Below, piece by piece: positions 1 to 7,118 of a DNA stretch of 15,471 bases. The notes under the pieces are model-generated. The model did no database searches. It had not been told where the DNA came from and saw nothing but the letters and a program-made list of their open reading frames with translations. How positions within the stretch are numbered: the first letter of the stretch is position 1; every line of letters begins with the position of its first letter. The translations under genes were made by a program, and so were the position numbers. Source of the stretch: DASROJ01 sp035646975 (lineage in GTDB: Bacteria; Acidobacteriota; Polarisedimenticolia; JACPZX01; DASXTC01); the NCBI GenBank assembly GCA_035646975.1, contig DASROJ010000349.1, positions 1 to 15,471 of the forward strand, in the 5' to 3' direction.

Positions 1-683
1 ACATCCTGCTGACCGCCGCGGCCAGATCCGGCGCGGTGACCCGGGCCATCGCACGGGCGGCCGCCACCCTGGCGCGCGGAGACATGCTGCTTCTGACCTA
101 CTCGGGCCACGGCGGGCAGATCCCGGATACCAACCACGACGAGGCGGATCGCCAGGACGAAACGTGGGTCCTGTACGATCGGGAGCTCATCGACGACGAG
201 ATCTACTCCCTCTGGGCCCGATTCAAACCGGGCGTGCGCATCGTGGTGCTCTCCGACAGCTGCCACAGCGGCACGGTGTCGCGCGACATGGCCACGATCC
301 GGCGCGCCAACGCGGGGCAGGGTTTTCCGAAGCGGCAACGGTTCATGCCGCCGGACGTCGCCCTGAAGACCTACAAACGTCACAGGAAGCTCTACGACGG
401 CATCCAGGCCGCCACGCCGGGCTCCGAGAAGACCGTCGTCAGGGCCGCGGTCATCCTCATCTCTGGCTGCCAGGACAACCAGACTTCCTCCGATGGAGAT
501 CGAAACGGTCTCTTCACCGGGAAACTCCGGAAGGTCTGGGCCGGCGGAAAACGGTTCAAGGGCGGGTATCGGACCCTGCGCGACCGCATCTCCGCGCTCA
601 TGCCGCGAATCCAGTCGCCGAATTACTATCGCGTGGGCGCCGTCAATGCCGCGTTCGAGCGGCAGAAGCCGTTCACGCTGTGA
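1..683 (+). CDS. Caspase-family (peptidase C14) protein, 5' end outside the window
   Basis: The reading frame is open from the window edge (first full codon at 3) to TGA at 681-683, giving 226 visible residues. The N-terminal start of the p20-like subdomain is missing. The catalytic dyad is visible: His in the SGHGG motif (codon 108-110) and Cys in the DSCHSG motif (codon 261-263), with an acidic stretch between them (DEADRQDE) typical of the basic-P1 pocket of metacaspases and orthocaspases. The C-terminal half has the small-subunit signature SGCQDNQTSSDG followed by NGLFT, and ends with QSPNYY, as in secreted or cytosolic bacterial metacaspase-like proteins. The family consists of cysteine endopeptidases that usually cut after Arg or Lys; the substrate here is unknown. 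The stop overlaps the start of the next gene by one base (TGATG), so the two are probably translationally coupled. Family assignment is firm; the biological role is not known. Confidence 0.9.
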   Translation, partial: ILLTAAARSGAVTRAIARAAATLARGDMLLLTYSGHGGQIPDTNHDEADRQDETWVLYDRELIDDEIYSLWARFKPGVRIVVLSDSCHSGTVSRDMATIRRANAGQGFPKRQRFMPPDVALKTYKRHRKLYDGIQAATPGSEKTVVRAAVILISGCQDNQTSSDGDRNGLFTGKLRKVWAGGKRFKGGYRTLRDRISALMPRIQSPNYYRVGAVNAAFERQKPFTL

Positions 684-2446
684 TGCCGACTCTCCGGCCG
701 CTGCGGGTTCTTTGCATCCACGGCGTCGGGCACGCCGAAGTGGACCCGCTTCTTCAGCGCAAATGGCAAACGGCGATCGTCGACGGGGTCAAACGCTGGA
801 ACCCCGGGCGCGAAGCAGTCCTGCGTTTCATCCGGTACGACGGACTCTTCGCCGCCGCCTCACTGTCCCCGCAGGACTTCGCGGAGGCCATCGCAAAGCT
901 CGCGGCAAGCGGAATCCGCTTCACCATCGAAGACGCCCTCGGCCCGTCCCGCGGGATCCAGCACCCGGACGAAACCCTCCGCTGGACGGCCGGGATGGTG
1001 GCGCAATGGGTCGAAAACGCCGGCCTGCGTGCCCGGGCCCGCCGTCGCGTGCTGCAGGCGACCCGGGAGTTCGCCCCCGATGTCGTGTGCGCGCACAGCC
1101 TCGGCTCGCTGATCGCGTATGACACCTTCGCTCGCTCGCGAAACGCCGATGCGATCGCCGGCCGGACCTTCGTGTCGTTCGGCTCGCAGATCGGCAACCC
1201 CTTCGTGCGGGCGACCTTTGGCGGCAGGCTGACCGGCCTGCCGGCGTTGCGATGGTTCCACCTCTTCAATCCACGCGACCGGGTCTTCACCTCGCGCATC
1301 GAGCTGGACAAACCGGCTTTCCAGCAGGTCGAAACGGGGTTCGATGGTCCGGGATCGCTGAATCACGACGCCGAGCGTTACCTTGCCCACCCGCGGACGC
1401 TTCAGTCGGTCTGGCGGCAGGTGGCCGGCGAGCCGATCGAAAAGTCGATGGCGAGGACCGAGAAGGTTTTTCGCGCCACGGTGAAGAAACCGAGGCGCCG
1501 GGCGTTTCTCGTTGGCATCAACGATTATCCAGACCCGCAGAACCGTCTCGACGGATGCGTCAACGACGTCTACCTGATGAGCGCCGCGCTGCAGGAATGC
1601 GGCTTCGATCCCGAAGACATCAGGATCCTGCTCAACGGCCGCGCGACACTCGCGGGAATGCTCGACCGGCTGGACTGGCTGCTCGAGGGAAGCGGGGACG
1701 GGCAGGATCGCGTTTTTTTCTTCAGCGGTCATGGTGCGCGGATTCCTCAGTACGGGCGCAAGGACGAGGTGGACCATCAGGACGAATGTCTCGTCGGCTA
1801 CGACTTCGACTGGTCGCGCGAGCGGGCCTTCACCGACGACCGGTTCCACGAGTATTACAGCCAGCTCCCGTATGGAACCCGTTTCCTGGCCATGTTCGAT
1901 TGCTGCCACAGCGGGGGCATGACGCGGGACGGAGGGCTCAGAGCGCGGGGGCTCAACCCGCCCGACGACATCCGTCACCGCGCGCTGAAATGGGATCCGC
2001 GTGCCCTGATGTGGGTCCCGCGGCAATTGCCACCCATCAACCGGGCGGCTGCCTCATGGAAGCAGAAAGACTTCTTCGGCCGCGACGGACAGACGCGGCG
2101 TCTGGGCTCCGCCGCGCTGCTGCGGTCTCTCACCGACAGGACCTACGACAGGGCCTGCAGCGACTTCGGTCATCGTGGCCCGTTTCTGCCGGTGCTGTTG
2201 CAGGCCTGCCAGGAGGGCGAGCTTTCCTACGAGTACCGGCATGGCGTCACATCGTACGGCGCCTTCACCTATTCCATCGTCCAGACACTCCGCGCCGCGC
2301 GCCGCGCGGGACGCTCGCTGACGTGGGAGCGGTTGACGCTGGGGGCCGGTCGCGCGCTGGAGCATCTCGACTACGACCAGACACCTGCGCTTGTCTGTCC
2401 GGAACGGATCAGGAAGTCGCGGATCCCCTGGCGGGGCCGCGGGTGA
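683..2446 (+). CDS. Alpha/beta-hydrolase fused to a complete caspase (C14) domain
   Basis: The product has 587 residues, starting at the ATG at 683 that overlaps the upstream stop. I chose this start because the hydrolase fold begins at once (RVLCIHGVGH, residues 8-17). The N-terminal domain (about 1-250) has a lipase/esterase-like layout: an oxyanion HGVGH motif, a nucleophile elbow AHSLGS with Ser139, a candidate acid Asp199 (NPRDR) and candidate His228. A basic linker (about 251-273) leads to a caspase domain that opens with AFLVGIND (274-281) and has His350 in SGHG and Cys408 in DCCHSGG. A conserved tail (LQACQEGELSYEYRHG and QTPALVCP) follows, so both active sites look intact. Together with the upstream caspase it forms a two-gene unit. 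Pairing a C14 protease with a Ser hydrolase in one chain suggests a regulated effector, either in programmed cell death or defence or in protein maturation; that is inference. It converges on the HAD gene with a 27-bp gap. Confidence 0.9.
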   Translation: MPTLRPLRVLCIHGVGHAEVDPLLQRKWQTAIVDGVKRWNPGREAVLRFIRYDGLFAAASLSPQDFAEAIAKLAASGIRFTIEDALGPSRGIQHPDETLRWTAGMVAQWVENAGLRARARRRVLQATREFAPDVVCAHSLGSLIAYDTFARSRNADAIAGRTFVSFGSQIGNPFVRATFGGRLTGLPALRWFHLFNPRDRVFTSRIELDKPAFQQVETGFDGPGSLNHDAERYLAHPRTLQSVWRQVAGEPIEKSMARTEKVFRATVKKPRRRAFLVGINDYPDPQNRLDGCVNDVYLMSAALQECGFDPEDIRILLNGRATLAGMLDRLDWLLEGSGDGQDRVFFFSGHGARIPQYGRKDEVDHQDECLVGYDFDWSRERAFTDDRFHEYYSQLPYGTRFLAMFDCCHSGGMTRDGGLRARGLNPPDDIRHRALKWDPRALMWVPRQLPPINRAAASWKQKDFFGRDGQTRRLGSAALLRSLTDRTYDRACSDFGHRGPFLPVLLQACQEGELSYEYRHGVTSYGAFTYSIVQTLRAARRAGRSLTWERLTLGAGRALEHLDYDQTPALVCPERIRKSRIPWRGRG

Positions 2447-2473
2447 CACGTCGGGCCGGCGTGCTGCCGGCTC

Positions 2474-3076
2474 CTACAGTAGCCGCTCGCTGCGCAGCGC
2501 CGACTCCAGCCGCGGCGCCCCCTCGAAAAGCAGCGTGCGCATCCCCAGCGCGCGAGCCGGGGCGAGATTCTCCTCCCGATCATCGATGAAGAGCGAGGCC
2601 GCCGGATCGGCCTGCGCGATCGCCAGCGCGCGCTGGTAGATCTTCTCCGAAGGCTTTCGCAGGCCCAGCCAGCACGAGCTCAGAAAGCCCGAGAAGTACG
2701 GGCGAAGCCCGAACCGCTCGATGCGATGAACGTTGAGCTCTTCGGGCTCGTTGTTCAGCGTGAACAGACGGCGGCTACCCTGGGCCGCGAGCCGTTCGAC
2801 CAGCGCGATCGATTCGGGATACGGCGCGCTCAATGCCAGCACCCAGGCGCGAAGCTCCTCCCGCGAGAACGGACGCGGCGCGTTGAACACGGTGATGTCG
2901 AGGTAGGCATCCCAGGTGATCAGCCCACTCTCCCAGTCGGCGACCGTCCGCTGATGCAGGGTCTCGAACTCGGGGCCCAGCGCGAACCGGGCGGCGGTGC
3001 CGGCGCGCTGGCCACGGTCCCAGCCGTTCGTCCCGAGCACCCCCCCGATGTCGAAAAAGACGTGCGTCAACATCAT
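2474..3076 (-). CDS. HAD-superfamily (subfamily IA) hydrolase, probable phosphatase
   Basis: The product has 200 residues. Motif I is FFDIGGVL with nucleophile Asp9, motif II is Thr106 (FTLNN), motif III is Lys141 (GLRKPS), and motif IV is Asp165-Asp166 (FIDDREEN). The spacing and an about 70-residue alpha-helical cap between motifs I and II fit HAD-IA phosphatases. The position two residues after the nucleophile is Gly11 instead of the usual acid Asp. This is also seen in the YihX-like branch (DLGN), so it need not mean inactivity. The start is ATG at 3076-3074 (or the adjacent ATG at 3073); the first overlaps the stop of the NO reductase gene by four bases, so the two are probably co-translated. 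The substrate cannot be told from sequence. It is the last gene of the peroxiredoxin/NO-reductase operon; whether it has a role in nitrosative stress is unknown. Confidence 0.88.
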   Translation of the reverse strand: MMLTHVFFDIGGVLGTNGWDRGQRAGTAARFALGPEFETLHQRTVADWESGLITWDAYLDITVFNAPRPFSREELRAWVLALSAPYPESIALVERLAAQGSRRLFTLNNEPEELNVHRIERFGLRPYFSGFLSSCWLGLRKPSEKIYQRALAIAQADPAASLFIDDREENLAPARALGMRTLLFEGAPRLESALRSERLL

Positions 3077-5292
3077 GCGGTGCGGGCGGCGTCCCGCAGC
3101 AGCAGGCTTCGCGCCGCTGCGATCAGGATCGGCACCACTCCGAAAAGCAGGAAGACAGAGTCGGCCATGATCCGAATCCACTCCAGCGTGTGAAATGTCC
3201 CGCCCATCAGGAACTCGAGGCGTCGCGCGTGCCAGTAGCCGTGGCTCAGGGAATCCCACAGCTGCAGCACTCCTCCAGGGAACAGATCGCTGATCACCAT
3301 CAGCGCAAGGCCGACATTGAGCCCCCAGAACCCCGCGCGCACGAATTTCACGGTGCCGTTCCAGACCGAATCGGTCTGCATGGCGCGAAGACAGAACACC
3401 AGTACGGCAAGGGCCAGCATGCCGAACACGCCGAACATCGCGGTGTGCCCGTGATTGCTCGTCAGCAGCGTGCCGACCTCGAAGTAGGAGACGATGGGCA
3501 GGTTGATGAGAAAGCCGAAGACGCCCGCTCCAACGAAGTTCCAGAATCCGACGGCCATCAGGAAGTAGATCGCCCACATCTGCCCGGCGGCGAACTTGCT
3601 GCCGCAATCGCCGCAGGGTCGATCCTTGATTTTCACGAAATCCCAGGCGTCGAGCGTCAGCAGCGTCAGTGGCACGACCTCCATGGCCGAGAACGCCGAG
3701 GCAAGACCCATGTTCAGCGTGCCCTGACCCGTGAAGTACCAGTGGTGCCCCGTGCCGATGATTCCCGCGCCGAGATAGAGGATGGCGTCGAGATAGACGA
3801 CACGCGTCGCGGTGGTGACGCTGACCAGTCCCATCTGGTGGAACATCGTGGCGACGAGCACCGTGGCGAACAGCTCGAAGAAGCCTTCCACCCAGAGGTG
3901 GATGATCCAGAAACGCCAATTGTCGATGATGGCGAAGTTCGTGTGAGGACCGTAGAACAGCGCCGGGAGATAGAAGATCGGGATGGCCGCGGCGGAATAC
4001 ACGAACAGCGAGGCCAGCTCCGAGCGAGCGGGAATCCTCATGGCGGGGCGCAGCGCGCGATACATGAGCACCAGCCAGAGCACGAGTCCGACCGCGAGCA
4101 GCAGCTGCCATAGCCTGCCGAGGTCAAGGTACTCGGAGCCCTGGTGACCGAGCCAGAACCAGAGATTCCCGAGTCGATTGTTGATTCCCAGCCATTCACC
4201 GCAAAGGCTTCCCAGCACCACGAACACCAGCGCGCCGAACAGGACGTTGGCGCCGAGTTTCTGCCCCCTGGGCTCTTCGCGCCCCACGAGCGGCGCAAGG
4301 AACAGTCCGCCGCCCACCCAGGCCGTCGCGATCCAGAAAATCGCGAGCTGAAGATGCCAGGTGCGAACCAGGTTGTAGGGCAGGAGCGAGGCGATGTCGA
4401 TCCCGTAGAACGCGCCGGGCTCGACCCGGTAGTGCGCCAGCGCCCCGCCGGCCAGACCCTGGAGCAGGAAGAGCGCGGCGACCACCCCGAAGAACTTGCC
4501 GGTCGCCCACTGGCTCGGCGTCAGCTTCCATCCAGCCAGGGCATTGTCGTGGAAGTGGGCGGGTGTCTTCTCCCCTCCCCATCCGAGGTAATCGAACTTG
4601 CCGAACATGAACAGGATCGCGCCCACGCCGCCCAGAAGTGTGATCAGGCTCAGGGCGCTCCAGAGGTAGGTCGAGCTGCTCGGCGTGTTGCCCGCCAGCG
4701 GCTCATACGGCCAGTTGTTGGTGTAGGAGTAGTCCTTCCCCGGCCGGTTGGCCACGGTGGCCCAGGAGGCCCAGGCGAAATAGAGGGTCAGGTCCCTCAC
4801 CTCGCCCGGGTCCTGGATGAAAAAGGCCGGAAGCCCTGGTGCCGGCGTGTGTCCGCGGAAATACTCATCCCATTCACGCTGCTGGACGGTGAGCGAGGCC
4901 GCCTCACAGGCGCTGAAAACGAGTGTGTCGGTGGACGGGTCGTACCGGTTCTGCTTGAGGATGCGAGCCGCGTCCCGGCCGCCGCAAATCTCCGCCAGAC
5001 GGTGAAGGTACTCCGCCGTGTAGTCGGGGCCGAGATAGGCGCCGTGTCCCCAGAGCGTCCCATGCTCCATCAGGCCATACTTGAGAAAAACCTCCTGGCC
5101 GTGCAGGATCGCCTGCTTGTCGAAGAGGGTCTGCCCCGCTTCGTCGATTACCCGACCCGGGATCGGCGGCGCGTTCGTGTAGGTCAGAACGGTGATCATG
5201 CAGAGCACCGAAAACCCAGCGATCATGACGAGTATCGTCGCGTGCCGCCACCAGGGGGACAACTCGCGAGTTGTCTCTTCGGGCTCGTTCAT
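3073..5292 (-). CDS. norB: Quinol-dependent nitric oxide reductase (qNOR), single-subunit
   Basis: The product is a 739-residue integral inner-membrane protein that reduces two NO to N2O with electrons from quinol. Residues 22-39 form the first membrane helix. The soluble cytochrome-c-like fold (about 43-205, WGHGAYLGPDYTAEYLH at 81-97) lacks a CxxCH haem-c site, which separates qNOR from cytochrome-c-dependent NOR. About 13 further helices follow. Metal ligands by analogy with Pseudomonas NorB are all present: low-spin haem b His313 (RTWHLQL) and His616, haem b3 His614 (SNHGHTAMFG), FeB ligands His465, His516 and His517, and catalytic glutamates Glu469 and Glu473 (HLWVEGFFE). The full set argues for true NO reductase rather than NO dismutase. 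An unexplained CxxC (Cys560, Cys563) lies in the loop before helix MWAIYFLMAVGFW. The gene starts 4 bp after the peroxiredoxin stop and overlaps the HAD gene. No Shine-Dalgarno is obvious, consistent with coupling. Confidence 0.96.
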   Translation of the reverse strand: MNEPEETTRELSPWWRHATILVMIAGFSVLCMITVLTYTNAPPIPGRVIDEAGQTLFDKQAILHGQEVFLKYGLMEHGTLWGHGAYLGPDYTAEYLHRLAEICGGRDAARILKQNRYDPSTDTLVFSACEAASLTVQQREWDEYFRGHTPAPGLPAFFIQDPGEVRDLTLYFAWASWATVANRPGKDYSYTNNWPYEPLAGNTPSSSTYLWSALSLITLLGGVGAILFMFGKFDYLGWGGEKTPAHFHDNALAGWKLTPSQWATGKFFGVVAALFLLQGLAGGALAHYRVEPGAFYGIDIASLLPYNLVRTWHLQLAIFWIATAWVGGGLFLAPLVGREEPRGQKLGANVLFGALVFVVLGSLCGEWLGINNRLGNLWFWLGHQGSEYLDLGRLWQLLLAVGLVLWLVLMYRALRPAMRIPARSELASLFVYSAAAIPIFYLPALFYGPHTNFAIIDNWRFWIIHLWVEGFFELFATVLVATMFHQMGLVSVTTATRVVYLDAILYLGAGIIGTGHHWYFTGQGTLNMGLASAFSAMEVVPLTLLTLDAWDFVKIKDRPCGDCGSKFAAGQMWAIYFLMAVGFWNFVGAGVFGFLINLPIVSYFEVGTLLTSNHGHTAMFGVFGMLALAVLVFCLRAMQTDSVWNGTVKFVRAGFWGLNVGLALMVISDLFPGGVLQLWDSLSHGYWHARRLEFLMGGTFHTLEWIRIMADSVFLLFGVVPILIAAARSLLLRDAARTA

Positions 5293-5296
5293 CGGG

Positions 5297-5842
5297 TCAA
5301 TGCTTCTGAAGACTGGAAAGGGCGAGGAGCACCTCGTCGCTGTGCCCGGCCGGCTTGACTCCCGTGTAGACCTTGGCGATTCTGCCTTCAGGGTCGATCA
5401 GATAGGTGTTGCGCGCCGACAGTTTGGCGCCGTTGTACTCCATGACCGAAGCGTAGGTCGTCGACACTTTGGCGTCCGGGTCGGACAGCAGCCTGAAGCT
5501 GAGCCCCTCCTTGGCGCAGAAGCTCTTGTGCGACTCGGCGCTGTCCACGCTGACGCCCAGGATCACCGCGCCCGCCTGCTCGTACTTCGCCAGGTCCCGC
5601 TGGAAATTGTGCGCTTCCAGCGTGCATCCGCCGGTGAAGTCCTTGGGGTAGAAGTAGAGGACGATCCACTTGCCGTGGAAATCCTTCAAACTCGTCTGCT
5701 GGCCATCCCCGCTCGTCAGGCTGAAATCGGGCGCCGGGGCGCCGACAGCCGGCGCCGCTGGAGCCGTCTCGGCCGCCGCCCCCTGCGCGGCCGCACCGAC
5801 GAGGAGAACTCCCATCATGAGAACACCCTTCCACATCGACAT
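5297..5842 (-). CDS. Exported PrxQ/Bcp-type peroxiredoxin
   Basis: The product has 181 residues. ATG at 5842 is chosen because it follows a GAGGTGG ribosome site and starts a good Sec signal peptide (residues 1-24, ending GAAAE); an in-frame ATG at 5857 is possible. The thioredoxin-fold domain (about 36-178) carries the peroxidatic motif PKDFTGGC with Thr70 and Cys73, and the active-site Arg144 (SARNTYL). The second cysteine, Cys109 (KSFCAKEG), lies 36 residues after the first. This is the spacing of the atypical 2-Cys PrxQ proteins whose resolving Cys is in helix alpha3; there is no Cys at +5 as in E. coli Bcp. Expected activity is thiol-dependent reduction of H2O2 or organic peroxides in the periplasm, and peroxynitrite is plausible given the neighbour. 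It is the first gene of the operon, four bases ahead of the NO reductase gene. Its reductant is not encoded here. Confidence 0.93.
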   Translation of the reverse strand: MSMWKGVLMMGVLLVGAAAQGAAAETAPAAPAVGAPAPDFSLTSGDGQQTSLKDFHGKWIVLYFYPKDFTGGCTLEAHNFQRDLAKYEQAGAVILGVSVDSAESHKSFCAKEGLSFRLLSDPDAKVSTTYASVMEYNGAKLSARNTYLIDPEGRIAKVYTGVKPAGHSDEVLLALSSLQKH

Positions 5843-5991
5843 CAGGCCACCTCGCATGATCAGGTTCGCTATCCCGGGCAGCCTCATTGCGGGCCGCCTC
5901 ATCATGGCGAACATCATCCCACCCCGCCGGGCGCATCGCAACAGCCCGGTTGTAGGGGCCCTGCCGGGCCGAAAATGAAAAAACGCGACCG

Positions 5992-6009
5992 ACCCGGTCG
6001 AAACCGGGT
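5992..6009. repeat. Perfect 7-4-7 inverted repeat
   Basis: ACCCGGT (5992-5998), a 4-base spacer, then ACCGGGT (6003-6009). It overlaps the -35 element of the candidate ECF promoter and lies between two divergent operons, so it could be an operator. It lacks a T-tract on either strand and is not a terminator. Confidence 0.45.
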
Positions 6010-6022
6010 TGGCTGGCGCGTC
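5996..6022 (+). promoter_or_regulatory. Candidate ECF-sigma promoter of the YCII/sigma operon
   Basis: GGTCGA (5996-6001) and CGTC (6019-6022) are separated by 17 bases and lie about 52 bp before the YCII start codon. From memory, ECF42 target promoters have a TGTCGA-like -35 and a CGTC/CGAC-like -10 about 16 bases apart, so this is a near match and would make the operon autoregulated. The match is by eye and the consensus is recalled, not looked up. Confidence 0.4.
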
Positions 6023-6074
6023 GTAGCAGTGACCGGAGCGGAACCCCCGCTGCCAACTCCCAAGGAGGCACACC

Positions 6075-6428
6075 GTGCGATACCTGCTGCTCATCCACAA
6101 CGACGAAGCCAACATCTCGAACCTCTCCCCGACCGAAACCGAAAAACTCATGGCTGAATTCGCCACGTTCACGGGGGAGCTCAAGGCAGCGGGCGCGCAC
6201 CAGGCCTCGTCACGGCTCCGTCCGGTGGCCACCGCCACGACCGTGCGCGTGCGTGATGGCAGGACCATCACGAGCGACGGTCCCTTCGCCGAGACCAAAG
6301 AGCAGCTGGGTGGCTACTACCAGATCGAAGCCGCGGATCTCGACGTGGCCATTCGATGGGCATCGAAGATCCCCTCGGCCAGGATGGGCTGTGTCGAGGT
6401 CAGGCCGCTCTGGGAGATGCCCGAATGA
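6075..6428 (+). CDS. YCII-related (DGPF) domain protein
   Basis: The product is a 117-residue cytosolic protein. It starts at GTG 6075, preceded by a strong AAGGAGG (6062-6068, spacing 6). It opens with MRYLLLIHNDE and carries the DGPFAETKEQLGGYY motif (residues 73-87) that names the DGPF group of the YCII-related dimeric alpha/beta-barrel family. No enzymatic function is established for this group; the conserved Asp and His residues of YciI have been suggested to be catalytic. DGPF genes are the classical neighbours and targets of ECF42 sigma factors, and such a sigma gene lies two genes downstream on the same strand, which supports both calls. The gene is probably the first of the operon. 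Family call firm, function open. Confidence 0.93.
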   Translation: MRYLLLIHNDEANISNLSPTETEKLMAEFATFTGELKAAGAHQASSRLRPVATATTVRVRDGRTITSDGPFAETKEQLGGYYQIEAADLDVAIRWASKIPSARMGCVEVRPLWEMPE

Positions 6429-6429
6429 A

Positions 6430-6448
6430 CACAGGGTTGGAACCTGTG
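6430..6448 (+). repeat. Small intercistronic inverted repeat
   Basis: CACAGG (6430-6435) pairs with CCTGTG (6443-6448) across a 7-base loop, starting just after the YCII stop. It could be a weak mRNA-stability or attenuation hairpin; there is no T-tract. Confidence 0.3.
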
Positions 6449-6483
6449 CTGCGCCCGGAAAACCACATTAATAGGAGGCAACG

Positions 6484-7044
6484 ATGCGAAGAAGAGTCAC
6501 CCCGTTCCTGAGTGCGGCGCTCGCGGTGATGGCGGTTCTGGCGTCCACCGTCCCGCTGCGCGCCGGTCAGAGCCCCGAGGCCACCGCCCGGGAGAGGGCC
6601 GCGAAACCCGCGGTTCCCGGCAAGCTGGACATCATCAAGAAACTGACGGGTGAGTGGGTCGAGGTGGGCCCGGACGGCAAACCCACCACCAAGGTGATCT
6701 CCAGCTACCATGTCACCGCCGGCGGCAGCGCGGTGGAGGAGACGATTTTCGCCGGCCAGGATCACGAGATGATCACCCTGTACCACATGGACGGCGATGA
6801 GCTGGTGCTGACGCATTACTGTGTCATGGGCAACCAGGTTCGCATGAAAGCCGAACCACAGACCGACCCGCGAAAACTGGTCTTCCACTGCGCGGGGGGC
6901 ACCAACATGAAATCGGAAAGCGAAGAGCACATGCACCACGCCACGATCGTCTGGAAGGACGACAACCACATCCATTCCGAGTGGCAGGAGGTCAAGGACG
7001 GCAGGAACGTGATGACCGCGGCCTTCGATCTGGCGCGCAAGTAG
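6484..7044 (+). CDS. Secreted DUF1579-like protein of unknown function
   Basis: The product has 186 residues, with ATG 6484 after an AGGAGG (6472-6477) at good spacing. Residues 1-28 form a clear Sec signal peptide (Arg-rich start, Ala/Val/Leu core, ending PLRAGQ). The mature part begins with a helix, then LDIIKKLTGEWVEVG, followed by alternating beta-strand-like segments: KVISSYHVTAGGSAVEETIF, MITLYHMDGDELVLTHYC, KLVFHCAGG, and a final strand ending AAFDLARK. This resembles the small beta-barrel DUF1579 and lipocalin-like proteins that measure 'residual mass' in annotation pipelines. The His-rich stretch EEHMHHA (about residues 141-147) may bind metal. It sits between the DGPF gene and the ECF42-type sigma gene, and homologues occur commonly in that setting, so it is probably a target of the sigma factor. 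No reaction can be assigned. Confidence 0.8.
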   Translation: MRRRVTPFLSAALAVMAVLASTVPLRAGQSPEATARERAAKPAVPGKLDIIKKLTGEWVEVGPDGKPTTKVISSYHVTAGGSAVEETIFAGQDHEMITLYHMDGDELVLTHYCVMGNQVRMKAEPQTDPRKLVFHCAGGTNMKSESEEHMHHATIVWKDDNHIHSEWQEVKDGRNVMTAAFDLARK

Positions 7045-7060
7045 CCAGGTAGCGTGGTGA

Positions 7061-7097
7061 GAAGACTCCCGTGGCCGTGCAGGCCTCGGGAGTCTTC
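7061..7097 (+). terminator. Strong hairpin between the DUF1579-like gene and the sigma gene
   Basis: Bases 7061-7071 pair perfectly with 7087-7097 (11 bp, outer arm GAAGACTCCCG), then one T-T mismatch, then GGCC (7073-7076) with GGCC (7082-7085) closing a 5-base loop. It begins 16 bp after the upstream stop. There is only TCTT at the end of the right arm and no U-run, so it may be a partial terminator or attenuator that lowers sigma-factor expression relative to the two upstream genes. Its position argues against the GTG at 7071 as the sigma start. Confidence 0.6.
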
Positions 7098-7118
7098 CGG
7101 CCACCCTGCTTCGATTCC

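Larger units (their letters stand above)
5843..6074 (+). other. Divergent intergenic region between peroxiredoxin and YCII operons
   Basis: This 232-bp stretch must hold the promoters of both divergent operons. It contains a short GC hairpin (5957-5970), an A-rich tract (5971-5983), the inverted repeat at 5992-6009 and the candidate ECF promoter at 5996-6022. I could not find an NsrR-like site or an FNR/Dnr-like TTGAT-N4-ATCAA site that would be expected for a classical NO-responsive promoter. Confidence 0.6.

Noticed and set aside
860..2026. Long open frame on the minus strand opposite the hydrolase-caspase gene
   Set aside because: It is an antisense shadow of a GC-rich gene; it has no motifs or ribosome site, while the plus-strand frame has two complete active sites.
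3073..5292. NO dismutase (Nod) instead of NO reductase
   Set aside because: All FeB ligands and the catalytic glutamates of NO reductase appear conserved, whereas Nod proteins carry substitutions near the active site; a phylogeny would settle it.
3190..5358. Two long plus-strand open frames opposite the NO reductase
   Set aside because: They are rich in Glu/Arg/His with no membrane or domain pattern, as expected for the complement of a membrane-protein gene; the minus-strand qNOR is unambiguous.
5843..6074. NO-responsive operator (NsrR, NorR or Dnr type) before the peroxiredoxin/NO-reductase operon
   Set aside because: No convincing match was found by eye on either strand.
7071..7118. Extending the sigma factor to the GTG at 7071
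   Set aside because: The extra 16 residues lie in a strong hairpin and go beyond the usual family N-terminus.
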